A stretch of 64,000 bases of DNA from positions 1 to 64,000 of the forward strand of contig JAHHIF010000021.1 in assembly GCA_019358875.1 (NCBI GenBank), written 5' to 3'. How positions within the stretch are numbered: the first letter of the stretch is position 1; every line of letters starts with the position of its first letter. A program made the translations under genes and the position numbers. Shown here piece by piece: positions 41,678 to 50,309 of the stretch. The notes under the pieces are model-generated. The model saw only the letters and a list, made by a program, of their open reading frames with translations. It was not told where the DNA came from and ran no database searches. Source of the DNA: Symplocastrum torsivum CPER-KK1. Its GTDB lineage: Bacteria > Cyanobacteriota > Cyanobacteriia > Cyanobacteriales > Coleofasciculaceae.

Positions 41678-44368
41678 ATGTCAACCCTCGTTATTGTTGA
41701 ATCTCCGACCAAAGCACGTACCATTCGTAACTACTTGCCCTCTAGCTATCGTGTTGAGGCATCGATGGGACATGTTCGTGACCTCCCTCAGTCCGCCACA
41801 GAAATTCCGGCATCCGTAAAAGAGGAACCTTGGGCGCAGTTGGGGGTAAACGTGGAGGCTAACTTTGAACCCCTATATGTTGTTCCCAAAGATAAAAAGA
41901 AAATTGTTCAGCAGCTTAAGGATGCCCTTAAAGACGCTGATGAACTTGTTCTTGCTACAGACGAAGACCGTGAAGGAGAAAGCATTAGTTGGCATTTACT
42001 GCAACTGCTAAAACCGAAAGTCCCCACCAAGCGGATGGTGTTTCATGAAATCACCCAAGAAGCGATTAAAAAAGCTCTGAAAAACTGCCGTGATATCGAC
42101 GAACAGCTTGTACATGCTCAAGAAACTCGACGGATTTTAGACCGATTGGTAGGTTATACCCTCTCCCCTTTGCTGTGGAAGAAAATCGCTTGGGGCTTGT
42201 CGGCAGGTCGTGTCCAGTCGGTAGCTGTGCGCCTGTTGGTGACTAAAGAACGACTGCGTCGGGCTTTCCGCCAGGGGAGCTACTGGGATTTGAAAGCCGT
42301 TCTAGAACAGGAGAAAACACGGTTTGATTCACGGCTTGTTTCTCTAGCTGGCGTTAAGGTAGCTACTGGTAGCGACTTCGATCCCAACACGGGTCAAATT
42401 ATTGCTGGGCGGCAGGTGAGGCTGCTTTCGGAAGCGGAAGCCAGAGAACTGCAAGAACGCCTCACGGATAAAACCTGGACAGTTAGTGACATCGAAGAAC
42501 GTCCCGTTGTCCGCAAGCCTGCTCCACCATTTACAACTTCGACGCTACAACAGGAGGCAAACCGGAAACTACGCTTGTCTGCCCGTGACACGATGCGGAC
42601 GGCTCAAAGTCTGTATGAGCAAGGGTATATTACCTATATGCGGACAGACTCAGTGCATTTATCTGAACAAGCGATCGCAGCAACACGGAGTTGTGTTGAG
42701 CAGATGTATGGCAAGCCGTACCTCAGCCCAAAACCCCGTCAGTACACAACCAAAAGTAAAGGCGCTCAAGAAGCCCACGAAGCGATTCGTCCGGCAGGCA
42801 GTACTTACCGTACTCCGAAAGAAACAGGACTTGGCGGTCGAGAACTCGCAGTCTACGACCTGATTTGGAAGCGCACAGTTGCTTGCCAGATGGCGGACTC
42901 ACGGCAAACTCAAATAACTGTTCAGTTGCAAGTTGAAGACGCGGGTTTTCGTTCCAGTGGCAAGCGGATTGATTTTGCAGGTTACTTACGCGCCTATGTC
43001 GAAGGTTCGGATGACCCAGAAGCTGCCCTAGAAGACCAGGAAGTAATCCTACCGCCCCTGAAGGTAGGCGACAATCCTAACTGCCTGGAACTCGAAGCCG
43101 ACGGTCATGAAACCCAACCTCCAGCCCGTTACACCGAAGCCTCTTTGGTGAAAATGCTTGAAAGTGAGGGGATTGGGCGTCCTAGTACCTACGCCAGCAT
43201 TATTGGCACCATTATTGACCGAGGCTACGCCCAACTTAACGGCAATGCCTTGATTCCTACCTTTACTGCTTTTGCCGTCACTGGCTTATTGGAAAAGTAC
43301 TTCCCCAACCTTGTGGATACGAGCTTCACCTCGCAGATGGAGCAGACTCTCGATGAGATTTCAACAGGTGAAGCGGATTGGCTTCCCTACCTACAGAAAT
43401 TTTATCTAGGAGAGAAAGGACTAGAAACTCAAGTCAAAGAACAAGAAAGCCAGATTGATCCCAACGAAGCCCGCACAGTGGAACTGGAAAACCTAGATGC
43501 CAAAGTGCGTATCGGTCGATTTGGGGCTTACCTCGAAGCAGAGAATGGTGATGGCATAGTCAAAGCTTCGATCCCCAAGGATTTAACCCCGTCTGAACTC
43601 GACCCAGAACAGGTGGAGGTATTGCTGCGCCAGAAGACTGAAGGACCCGATAAACTCGGATTTCATCCAGAAACGGGAGAACCGATTTACATCTTGATTG
43701 GTCCCTATGGCCCTTATGTCCGGCTGGGTGATGTCTCAGAGGAGAACAAAAAGCCGAAACAGGCTTCTCTGCCTAAGGGCGTCACCATGGACACTGTGAC
43801 CTTGGACATGGCAGTTGGGCTACTGGCTTTGCCCCGCACGTTAGGTACTCATCCCGCTACTGGTGGCAGAATTCAGGCAAGTCTGGGACGCTTCGGTCCT
43901 TATGTAGTTCACGACCAAGGGAAAGGAGAGAAAGAATATCGATCGCTCAAAGCAGGCGATGATGTATTGACAATTACACTAGAACGTGCATTAGAGCTAC
44001 TAGCAGAACCGAAGAAAGGACGTGCTGCTGGAAAATCAAAGAAAGCCCTACGAGAGCTAGGTGCCCATCCCAAGGATAATGAACCCGTGAATATCTACGA
44101 TGGTCCCTATGGACCGTATGTGAAGCATGGGAAAACCAACGCCTCACTCCCTGAAGGTCAATCAGTGGAAGACATAACGATGGAAACGGCGGTAGATCTT
44201 TTAGCGGCTAAGGCATCTACTAAGAAATCAACGAGTAAATCGAGTAAGTCAACCAGTTCAACAACGAAGAAGTCAACAGGGACATCCAGTAGCCGCAAAA
44301 CAACGACAAAAAAGACAACCTCCTCGACTGGTACAAAGAAATCTTCAACTCGTAGCCGTTCAAGTTGA
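41678..44368 (+). CDS. topA: DNA topoisomerase I (type IA)
   Basis: Relaxes negatively supercoiled DNA; 896 residues. The Toprim domain starts at once (TLVIVESPTKARTIRNYL; LATDEDREGESISWHLL near residue 88). The active-site Tyr is in GYITYMRTDSVHLSEQ near residue 317. Downstream are repeated topoisomerase C-terminal modules (GRFGAYLEAENGDG; GPYGPYVRLGD; GRFGPYVVHD; GPYGPYVKHG). The final 45 residues are a Ser/Thr/Lys tail that probably binds DNA non-specifically. I see no Cys4 zinc ribbons, in line with other cyanobacterial TopA proteins. It is monocistronic. Confidence 0.97.
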   Translation: MSTLVIVESPTKARTIRNYLPSSYRVEASMGHVRDLPQSATEIPASVKEEPWAQLGVNVEANFEPLYVVPKDKKKIVQQLKDALKDADELVLATDEDREGESISWHLLQLLKPKVPTKRMVFHEITQEAIKKALKNCRDIDEQLVHAQETRRILDRLVGYTLSPLLWKKIAWGLSAGRVQSVAVRLLVTKERLRRAFRQGSYWDLKAVLEQEKTRFDSRLVSLAGVKVATGSDFDPNTGQIIAGRQVRLLSEAEARELQERLTDKTWTVSDIEERPVVRKPAPPFTTSTLQQEANRKLRLSARDTMRTAQSLYEQGYITYMRTDSVHLSEQAIAATRSCVEQMYGKPYLSPKPRQYTTKSKGAQEAHEAIRPAGSTYRTPKETGLGGRELAVYDLIWKRTVACQMADSRQTQITVQLQVEDAGFRSSGKRIDFAGYLRAYVEGSDDPEAALEDQEVILPPLKVGDNPNCLELEADGHETQPPARYTEASLVKMLESEGIGRPSTYASIIGTIIDRGYAQLNGNALIPTFTAFAVTGLLEKYFPNLVDTSFTSQMEQTLDEISTGEADWLPYLQKFYLGEKGLETQVKEQESQIDPNEARTVELENLDAKVRIGRFGAYLEAENGDGIVKASIPKDLTPSELDPEQVEVLLRQKTEGPDKLGFHPETGEPIYILIGPYGPYVRLGDVSEENKKPKQASLPKGVTMDTVTLDMAVGLLALPRTLGTHPATGGRIQASLGRFGPYVVHDQGKGEKEYRSLKAGDDVLTITLERALELLAEPKKGRAAGKSKKALRELGAHPKDNEPVNIYDGPYGPYVKHGKTNASLPEGQSVEDITMETAVDLLAAKASTKKSTSKSSKSTSSTTKKSTGTSSSRKTTTKKTTSSTGTKKSSTRSRSS

Positions 44369-44564
44369 GAGATTTAGCGCTTAGTCAGATTACATGAGAC
44401 AAAAGTGGTGGGGTGATGATGCGATCGCTCCACCACTTTTTGATTGGAAAGGATAATAAGTCCTGATTCACTCATATTGTTTGACTTCTTAACCAAATGG
44501 TTGGGCAGAAATAAACCATAATAAGTAGCGATCGCAACCTGCTGATTAATTTCGAGTATTGCTA

Positions 44565-45521
44565 ATGTCTATTGTTTCCACTACTACTGTCACTGTTCCT
44601 GCCACAACAGCTAACTTGGGACCAGGGTTTGATTGTATTGGCGCAGCGTTGACGCTATACAATCAGTTCCGCTTCACTCGCCTTGAGGCAATCCCTGATG
44701 TTCCTACACAGTCAGATGACGCTGAGGTTGTCAGGATTAGTGTTACGGGAACAGAGGCGAAACTGGTGGACACTAGCGAAAATAATCTTGCCTACCAAGC
44801 ATTTTTGCAGTTGTACCAACACCTTGGGCAGACACCACCGCCAGTACACATTGAGATTGAGCTAGGTGTACCACTCGCTAGAGGATTAGGTAGTTCGGCA
44901 ACAGCAATTGTTGGTGGATTAGTTGGGGCTAATCAGTTGGCAGGGAAACCTCTCGATCAGATTGAGGTGATGAAATTAGCGATCGCAATCGAAGGACATC
45001 CAGATAATGTAGTTCCCGCACTCCTAGGAGGCTGTCGCCTTGCTGCTAGTGGTGAAGCTCCTCTAAAGGCATGGGAAATTTGCGACATTCCTTGGCATAG
45101 CGAGATTGTGCCAGTAATCGCGATTCCAGATTTTGAACTTTCCACCAAAGAAGCGCGGCGCGTTCTCCCGACTGAGATTAGTCGTGCTGATGCGATTTTT
45201 AACATCGCCCATTTTGGGTTGCTCATCAGAGGCTTGGAAACCGGACGAGGAGACTGGTTACGAACCGCTTTGCAAGACAAATTACATCAGCCTTACCGAC
45301 AATCCTTGATTCCTGGCTATGATGCTGTCAATTCAGCCGCTTTGAAAGCTGGGGCTTACGGACTGGTAATTAGTGGTGCAGGCCCAACCCTAATTGCATT
45401 GGTGGATACAGCACAGGCGGCTGATGTTGCGGTAGCGATGGCAGAGGCTTGGAAGGCTCAAGGGATTTTGGCTCAAGCGCGATCGCTTTCTATCGACACC
45501 CAAGGAGCAAGAACTGTCTAA
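44565..45521 (+). CDS. thrB: homoserine kinase
   Basis: GHMP kinase of 318 residues that phosphorylates homoserine in threonine synthesis. VTVPATTANLGPGFDCIGAA at the N-terminus and the ATP loop PLARGLGSSATAIVGGLVGA near residue 104 are diagnostic; ISGAGPTLIALV near residue 270 is motif 3. I chose the ATG at 44565 rather than the TTG six bases earlier. Its pathway partner lysC (aspartate kinase) is also in this window, about 8 kb away, not in an operon. Confidence 0.96.
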   Translation: MSIVSTTTVTVPATTANLGPGFDCIGAALTLYNQFRFTRLEAIPDVPTQSDDAEVVRISVTGTEAKLVDTSENNLAYQAFLQLYQHLGQTPPPVHIEIELGVPLARGLGSSATAIVGGLVGANQLAGKPLDQIEVMKLAIAIEGHPDNVVPALLGGCRLAASGEAPLKAWEICDIPWHSEIVPVIAIPDFELSTKEARRVLPTEISRADAIFNIAHFGLLIRGLETGRGDWLRTALQDKLHQPYRQSLIPGYDAVNSAALKAGAYGLVISGAGPTLIALVDTAQAADVAVAMAEAWKAQGILAQARSLSIDTQGARTV

Positions 45522-45589
45522 ATTTGTTGTTGGCTATTGGTTGTTGGCTATTTCTAGGTCTTTAACAAACAACGAACAACAAATAACAA
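45522..45589. repeat. GTTGTTGGCTATTGGTTGTT inverted-repeat spacer
   Basis: TTGTTGTTGGCTATTGGTTG followed by TTGG (45525-45548) is opposed by AACAAACAACGAACAACAAA (45562-45581). It lies between the convergent thrB and yqeY-like genes, where it can form a bidirectional 3'-end hairpin. Confidence 0.55.
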
Positions 45590-46048
45590 TCAACCACCTA
45601 GCTTCGCTTTCACGATCGCTTGAATCTTCTGCCCATCCGCTTTACCTTTGAGCTGTTGCATCACTGGCCCCATTACCTTACCCATATCTTTAATTGAGCT
45701 AGCCCCAACAGAGGCAACAACCTCATCCACAACTACACCCACCTCTTCATCGGAGAGTTGCTTTGGCAGATACTCTTCGATAATCGCTAACTCTTGAACT
45801 TGTTGTTCCACTAAGTCATCCCGCCCAGCTTGGCGAAACATCTCAATTGCCTCGCGACGTTGTTTGGCTTGCTGTACCAAGACTTCAGTTTCCTGGCTTT
45901 CTGTGAGGGTGTCTTGTCCCTGAGGGCGCACGCTCACTTCTTTTTCCAGGATGACCTTTTTGATACTGCGGACTGTTTCCAATCGAACTTTGTCTTTCGC
46001 CTTCATGGCGGTTTTGATGTCTTCCGAAATGCGGTCTTTCAGGCTCAT
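45590..46048 (-). CDS. GatB/YqeY domain protein
   Basis: Protein of 152 residues of the YqeY family, related to the tRNA-binding tail domain of GatB: MSLKDRISEDIKTAMKAKDK at the N-terminus, LETVRSIKKVILEKEV, IIEEYLPKQLSDEEV near residue 90 and SIKDMGKVMGPVMQQLKGKA then DG near the end. Often linked to tRNA-dependent amidation, but the function of the stand-alone protein is not established. The ATG at 46048 is chosen over a TTG two codons upstream. Convergent with thrB. Confidence 0.92.
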   Translation of the reverse strand: MSLKDRISEDIKTAMKAKDKVRLETVRSIKKVILEKEVSVRPQGQDTLTESQETEVLVQQAKQRREAIEMFRQAGRDDLVEQQVQELAIIEEYLPKQLSDEEVGVVVDEVVASVGASSIKDMGKVMGPVMQQLKGKADGQKIQAIVKAKLGG

Positions 46049-46341
46049 CAACATTTACCGTGTTTACATCTAGGGAAAGTCTAGCGCGATCGCTTTGTCT
46101 CCTCAGCTTTTGCAAGAAGTCTATTCAAAAGCTATGGCTCAAGGCTACCTCCTATAGCACGAGGATGACACTTGGAGCAACTTACAGATTCTCCTGAACT
46201 TCTGAACTCCTGTGTTCTTTGTTAAGTATTTATCCCTATCTATGATGAAGATTTGATTTACTTGGTTAATCACTCTTCTCAAAGCTTCACTAAACTTAAT
46301 ACAATAGAAAAGTTGGCAACGATAGGTATTTATTCCCAGTG

Positions 46342-47973
46342 ATGATTACTACTCAAGTTCCCTGGTTAACCACTATCATTCTGTTGCCCCTACTGGCTTC
46401 CCTGGCGATTCCTCTACTCCCCGATAAGGAGGGCCGAACCGTCCGCTTGTATGCCCTTGGGGTTGGGTTAGTGGATTTTGCTTTGACAATTTACGCCTTT
46501 TGGAGTCAGTACGATTTACAAAACTCAAAATTCCAGCTTGTCGAAACGTATCCTTGGATACCCCAGCTAGGACTGAATTGGTCTTTGGCTGTTGATGGAT
46601 TATCGATGCCACTGATTGTCTTGACTGGCTTGGTGACAACCTTGGCAATTTTAGCGGGTTGGAAAGTTAAGCAGAAGCCGCGTCTGTTTTACGCCCTGAT
46701 GCTGGTAATGTTCAGCGCCCAGATCGGCGTGTTTGCTGCTCAGGACTTACTTTTATTCTTCTTAATGTGGGAACTGGAGTTAGTCCCGGTTTACCTGCTG
46801 ATTTCTATATGGGGAGGTCAAAAGCGCCTCTACGCAGCAACCAAGTTTATTCTTTATACAGCGGCAGGCTCAGTATTTATCCTGGTAGCGGCACTAGCCA
46901 TGGCATTCTTTGGCGATACTGTTACTTTCGATATGCAACAGCTTGCAGACAAACACTACCCGACCGCCTTTGAACTTTTGGTATATTCAGGTTTCCTGAT
47001 TGCCTTCGGTGTGAAACTGCCGATCTTTCCCCTCCACACTTGGCTACCGGATGCACACGGCGAAGCTTCTGCACCTGTATCAATGATTTTGGCGGGTGTA
47101 TTGCTCAAAATGGGTGGCTATGGGTTGATTCGCATGAACATGGAAATGCTACCCAATGCCCACATTCACTTCGCACCAGTTCTCGTAGTTTTGGGTGTAG
47201 TCAACATCGTTTATGGTGCAATGACTGCCTTTGCTCAGGAAAACCTCAAGCGGAGACTGGCTTACTCTTCGATTTCTCATATGGGCTTTGTGCTAGTTGG
47301 TATTGCCTCATTCACCGAGTTGGGGCTGAATGGTGCAGTGCTTCAGATGTTGTCTCATGGGTTGATTGCCGCCGCGCTGTTCTTCCTCTCTGGTGTTACT
47401 TACGAGCGCACCCATACTCTAGTCATGGAAAAAATGGGTGGCATGGCGCAGATGATGCCCAAGGTTTTTGCACTCTTCACAGCAGGTTCAATGGCTTCTC
47501 TTGCCTTACCAGGGATGAGTGGGTTTGTCGGTGAGTTATCCATATTCCTCGGTGTAACAACCAGTGAGGCTTATAGCTCAACCTTCAAGGTAGTAGTGGT
47601 TCTCTTGTCAGCCGTAGGATTAATCCTGACACCGATTTATCTCCTCTCAATGCTGCGTCGGGTGTTCTACGGAAACATGAATTCGGAACTGGCGATTGAT
47701 AACTACCTGGGTGATGCTAATCCTCGTGAAATCTTCATCACGGCTTGCTTGTTGGTTCCAATTATCGGTATTGGTTTGTATCCTAAGATTGCTACACAGA
47801 CCTATGATGTGAAGACTGTAGCTGTCACGGCTCAGATTCGCAATGTGTTACCGCTGATTGCACAGCAGCAAGATTCTGCAAGAACAGCTTCACTACCCCA
47901 ATTGGATGGTGCGTTAACTACACCGAAGCTACCTACCGCTAAGGCTCACCCCTTACTTGGTGTTATGAAATAA
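46342..47973 (+). CDS. ndhD: NAD(P)H-quinone oxidoreductase subunit 4 (NdhD)
   Basis: Antiporter-like membrane subunit of NDH-1, about 543 residues and 14 spans. Diagnostic: FLMWELELVPVYLLISIWGG near residue 139 (conserved Glu), PIFPLHTWLPDAHGEASAPV near residue 229, LKRRLAYSSISHMGFVLVGI and SMASLALPGMSGFVGELSIF. The C-terminal 60 residues after the last span are a variable tail. An ndhF gene often precedes ndhD1 but is absent here, so which NDH-1 form this paralog serves cannot be decided. ATG at 46342 is preceded by an in-frame GTG. A TnpB element is inserted about 45 nt after its stop. Confidence 0.95.
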   Translation: MITTQVPWLTTIILLPLLASLAIPLLPDKEGRTVRLYALGVGLVDFALTIYAFWSQYDLQNSKFQLVETYPWIPQLGLNWSLAVDGLSMPLIVLTGLVTTLAILAGWKVKQKPRLFYALMLVMFSAQIGVFAAQDLLLFFLMWELELVPVYLLISIWGGQKRLYAATKFILYTAAGSVFILVAALAMAFFGDTVTFDMQQLADKHYPTAFELLVYSGFLIAFGVKLPIFPLHTWLPDAHGEASAPVSMILAGVLLKMGGYGLIRMNMEMLPNAHIHFAPVLVVLGVVNIVYGAMTAFAQENLKRRLAYSSISHMGFVLVGIASFTELGLNGAVLQMLSHGLIAAALFFLSGVTYERTHTLVMEKMGGMAQMMPKVFALFTAGSMASLALPGMSGFVGELSIFLGVTTSEAYSSTFKVVVVLLSAVGLILTPIYLLSMLRRVFYGNMNSELAIDNYLGDANPREIFITACLLVPIIGIGLYPKIATQTYDVKTVAVTAQIRNVLPLIAQQQDSARTASLPQLDGALTTPKLPTAKAHPLLGVMK

Positions 47974-48016
47974 ATTCCTTGCTCACGAGTGAAGCTTGTC
48001 GAAGTATTCTGAAGAT

Positions 48017-48060
48017 GAACTACCCCGACCTGCTACGCGGAGGTCGGGGTTTCTGCATCC
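48017..48060 (-). ncRNA. right-end hairpin and predicted 3' part of the omega-RNA
   Basis: In IS605-group elements the right end overlapping the tnpB 3' end is transcribed as the guide RNA (omega-RNA) for TnpB (established for the family). Here the minus strand gives CCCCGACCTCCGCGTAGCAG followed by GTCGGGGTAGTTCA, the final scaffold hairpin. The following flank TCTTCAGAATACTTCGACAA (48015 downward) would be the guide, by inference. The 5' extent of the RNA inside tnpB is not defined. Confidence 0.5.
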
Positions 48061-49352
48061 CCGACAGCAGGTTGAGATTTCTGACGCTTCTTCTGAGCCA
48101 GTTGCTTCATTCCTCCGCAGGACTTGCGTCCCTTGGGTGACGAAGTAGAGCTAGACCCATCAGCGCCTACGAGGTTAGTTCCTAACCCCGGCAAAGTTCC
48201 TTTAACCCAGTAAAGACAGACTTCGGCAGAAGCGATATCTCGATTCTGCTGATAACCACATTCACTGCATTGATGAATGCGTTCATCTAAAGTTTTGGGA
48301 TGCTGATGTCCGCATTTAGGACAGGTTTGAGAAGGTTTAACTTTCTTCGTGGGGACTTCAATGAACTGCCCATCACCCTCTTCTACCTTGTACTTAATTG
48401 CGGACTTCAACATCCCAAAACCAACATCAAGGATGGACTTATTCAGTCCTGCCTTCTGCCGTCTTCGCTTACCCTTCTTGGCTTTACGGGTCATGTTCTT
48501 GACTTCTAGCTTTTCAGTTGCAACGAGGCTATTACTGCGCGTTATTTCTACTGCAACTTGATGAACCCAGTTTTGTCGCTGGTTAGCAACTTGTGCGATG
48601 ATTTTACTGACTCGACTAGCTGCCTTCTTCCATCTTCTAGAAGCCTTTGTTTTAGATTTACGATTTGGCGCTCTCTTTCTCCGTTTTGACTTAGATGCGT
48701 GTTTGATTCGAGTTTCAGCTTTACGCAAAAACTTAGGCGCTTTAATTAACTGATGGGTTTCCCCATCTGTTATAGCTAGGGCTGCATTACAACCAATATC
48801 TATCCCAATAGCACCTATTCCTAGTTCTCTCTCAATACTTGGAACATCAACGGTTATTGATGCGTACCACTTATTGTTGCGGTACACAATGGTGCAGGTC
48901 GTTGGTCTCCCCCAGACTCTTGCCTTTCCTCTCATCTGGACTTGAATACCCAAGTCGCCTAGCTCAAGATAGCCATTAACACTTGTGGTGTGTAGTTTGA
49001 AGCATTGGCGACCGTCTGGATATGTCCAGCCAGAATAGTGACGAATTGACTTGAATCGGGGATATTTTCCTAACCCTTGGAAGAAGCGTTGATAGGCAAA
49101 GTCAACCCTTTTCAGGGTGGCTTGCAAGCTACCAGCATTGAGCAACTTGTATTCTGTCCAGACTTCTTTGAAAGCTGGCAAGCTGCCTTGCTGCTGGTAA
49201 TAATCAACTTTGTTGCCAAACTTCTGGTACTGAGTCTTGCGGTTAGACAACGCCCAATTGTACAACTCCTTGTGCATAGCCCTGCAAAAGCGCAGTTTTT
49301 GTTCCTGCGAGTTAGTGGGATAGAGGCGAAAGGTAGTTCTGCGAGTGGGCAT
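48033..49352 (-). CDS. tnpB: RNA-guided endonuclease TnpB, IS605/IS1341 group
   Basis: Protein of 439 residues, apparently intact. All three RuvC acidic residues are seen: GIDIGCNAALAI (Asp near 185), VATEKLEVKN (Glu near 281) and NRDIASAEV (Asp near 372). The zinc ribbon CPKCGHQHP...CSECG lies between (about 344-365). A Lys/Arg-rich bridge helix (KHASKSKRRKRAPNRKSK) lies near 215-235. TnpB cuts DNA next to a target-adjacent motif under omega-RNA guidance and helps maintain the element (family knowledge). The C-terminal 60 residues run into the right-end sequence. Confidence 0.93.
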   Translation of the reverse strand: MPTRRTTFRLYPTNSQEQKLRFCRAMHKELYNWALSNRKTQYQKFGNKVDYYQQQGSLPAFKEVWTEYKLLNAGSLQATLKRVDFAYQRFFQGLGKYPRFKSIRHYSGWTYPDGRQCFKLHTTSVNGYLELGDLGIQVQMRGKARVWGRPTTCTIVYRNNKWYASITVDVPSIERELGIGAIGIDIGCNAALAITDGETHQLIKAPKFLRKAETRIKHASKSKRRKRAPNRKSKTKASRRWKKAASRVSKIIAQVANQRQNWVHQVAVEITRSNSLVATEKLEVKNMTRKAKKGKRRRQKAGLNKSILDVGFGMLKSAIKYKVEEGDGQFIEVPTKKVKPSQTCPKCGHQHPKTLDERIHQCSECGYQQNRDIASAEVCLYWVKGTLPGLGTNLVGADGSSSTSSPKGRKSCGGMKQLAQKKRQKSQPAVGDAETPTSA

Positions 49353-49406
49353 TGTCTAACTAAAAAATGTATATAGTATGATACCATCTCTTTTTTCCGC
49401 TTACCG

Positions 49407-49468
49407 CCCCTCCTTACAAACGTTCATCCTTGCCTACGGCTTCGGAAATCTGTTTGTTGAAGGAGGGG
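49407..49468. repeat. long imperfect hairpin upstream of tnpB
   Basis: CCCCTCCTT (49407-49415) plus CAAAC (49417-49421) pair with GTTTG (49452-49456) plus AAGGAGGGG (49460-49468), 14 pairs with small bulges around a 30-nt loop. It lies within the probable left part of the IS element. Confidence 0.6.
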
Positions 49469-49494
49469 ACACACGCGGTTCCTTTGTGGTTAAA

Positions 49495-49523
49495 AACAAA
49501 GCCTGCTGACGCAGGCTTTTGTT
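49495..49523. terminator. bidirectional hairpin terminator
   Basis: AAGCCTGC/GCAGGCTT with a TGAC loop has T-rich tails on both strands (TTGTT on plus; TGTTTTT on minus). It would insulate tnpB from the flank. Confidence 0.6.
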
Positions 49524-49624
49524 CATAGGAAACCTCCGAGAAACCCTGCCGTTCTAGGGCAGGGAGAGTCAAGGGTAAAGGAGCTAAAAGCTTCACGAAA
49601 CTAACAGCCTAAGCAGGATAAGTG

Positions 49625-50128
49625 ATGGATCAGATACAGGCAGAAATTGAAGCGATTCGCTCTCAGATCGAAGTGTTACGCACTGAACGAGATACCCTGA
49701 CAGCGAAGCTGATACTGCCAGAAAATCAGTCACCTGAAGCAATTGCCGAAGCTTACCGTCGTCAAGCTAGGGAAGCCGCACAAGTATCAGCGGAAATTGA
49801 AGGCATTGATCAGGCGATCGCAGCTTTGGAAGCTCAACTCCAGCAAAAAGAGCGTGAGTTACAGCCATTACCCCCTCAACAACCTCTTACTCTACAAGAG
49901 CAAGTCGAACAGGCAACGCAACGTGCTTATGACCATGCCGAGCGCATTAATGAATTGGCAGCCGAACTAGCAGAAGAACTTCGGGCACTTAAAGCGATCG
50001 CGCATGACCTGAGTCCAAGTTATTGGCAACTGTATGGCAGACCCTTCATTACGGGGTTTAAAAATACCTCAGTTCCCTACCTGCGTTCTGATGGAGAGGT
50101 ATTGATGATTGCGAGTTTTTTAATTTAA
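49625..50128 (+). CDS. coiled-coil hypothetical protein
   Basis: Protein of 167 residues. Residues 1-85 form a heptad-like coiled coil (MDQIQAEIEAIRSQIEVLRT; IDQAIAALEAQLQQKERELQ), followed by a helical middle (about 95-130) and a C-terminal stretch SYWQLYGRPFITGFKNTSVP then YLRSDGEVLMIASFLI. I do not recognise it. No signal peptide or membrane segment. ATG at 49625 is used (a GTG precedes it in frame). It lies just beyond the IS element on the plus strand. Confidence 0.6.
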   Translation: MDQIQAEIEAIRSQIEVLRTERDTLTAKLILPENQSPEAIAEAYRRQAREAAQVSAEIEGIDQAIAALEAQLQQKERELQPLPPQQPLTLQEQVEQATQRAYDHAERINELAAELAEELRALKAIAHDLSPSYWQLYGRPFITGFKNTSVPYLRSDGEVLMIASFLI

Positions 50129-50204
50129 TTGCTGATCTCAAGTAGCAGTCAGCGCTCAGCCATTCGCTTTGAGCTGATAGATCTTACCTAGGAGAGGTGT
50201 TTGA

Positions 50205-50267
50205 ATGCAACTTGGTGTGGAACAAAGTTCAATCCAAAATCTCAAATCGGGTAGCACTGACCCATAA
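50205..50267 (+). CDS. possible 20-residue leader ORF upstream of comB-like gene
   Basis: MQLGVEQSSIQNLKSGSTDP with GGAG 10 nt before the ATG, ending 42 nt before the comB-like start. It has no attenuator-like codon run. It may be chance. Confidence 0.2.
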   Translation: MQLGVEQSSIQNLKSGSTDP

Positions 50268-50309
50268 AATTAGGAAGTCAGCAATTTAATAAGGAGGTAC
50301 AGCCAACCA

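Larger units (their letters stand above)
48017..49572 (-). mobile_element. IS200/IS605-type (IS1341 group) element, tnpB only
   Basis: An intact tnpB without tnpA. The right end is well defined: on the minus strand a CCCCGACCT/AGGTCGGGG hairpin (48041-48049 and 48023-48031) is followed by TAGTTCA and the flank. The left end is less certain and probably lies within 49530-49575, where CCCTGCC/GGCAGGG (49544-49550/49558-49564) forms a subterminal hairpin. It sits in the spacer after ndhD and disrupts no gene. Movement would need a TnpA supplied elsewhere. Confidence 0.7.

Noticed and set aside
46342..47973. Assignment of NdhD to a numbered class (D1, D2 or CO2-uptake type)
   Set aside because: The neighbouring ndhF or CO2-uptake genes that would decide it are absent, and sequence alone by eye is not enough.
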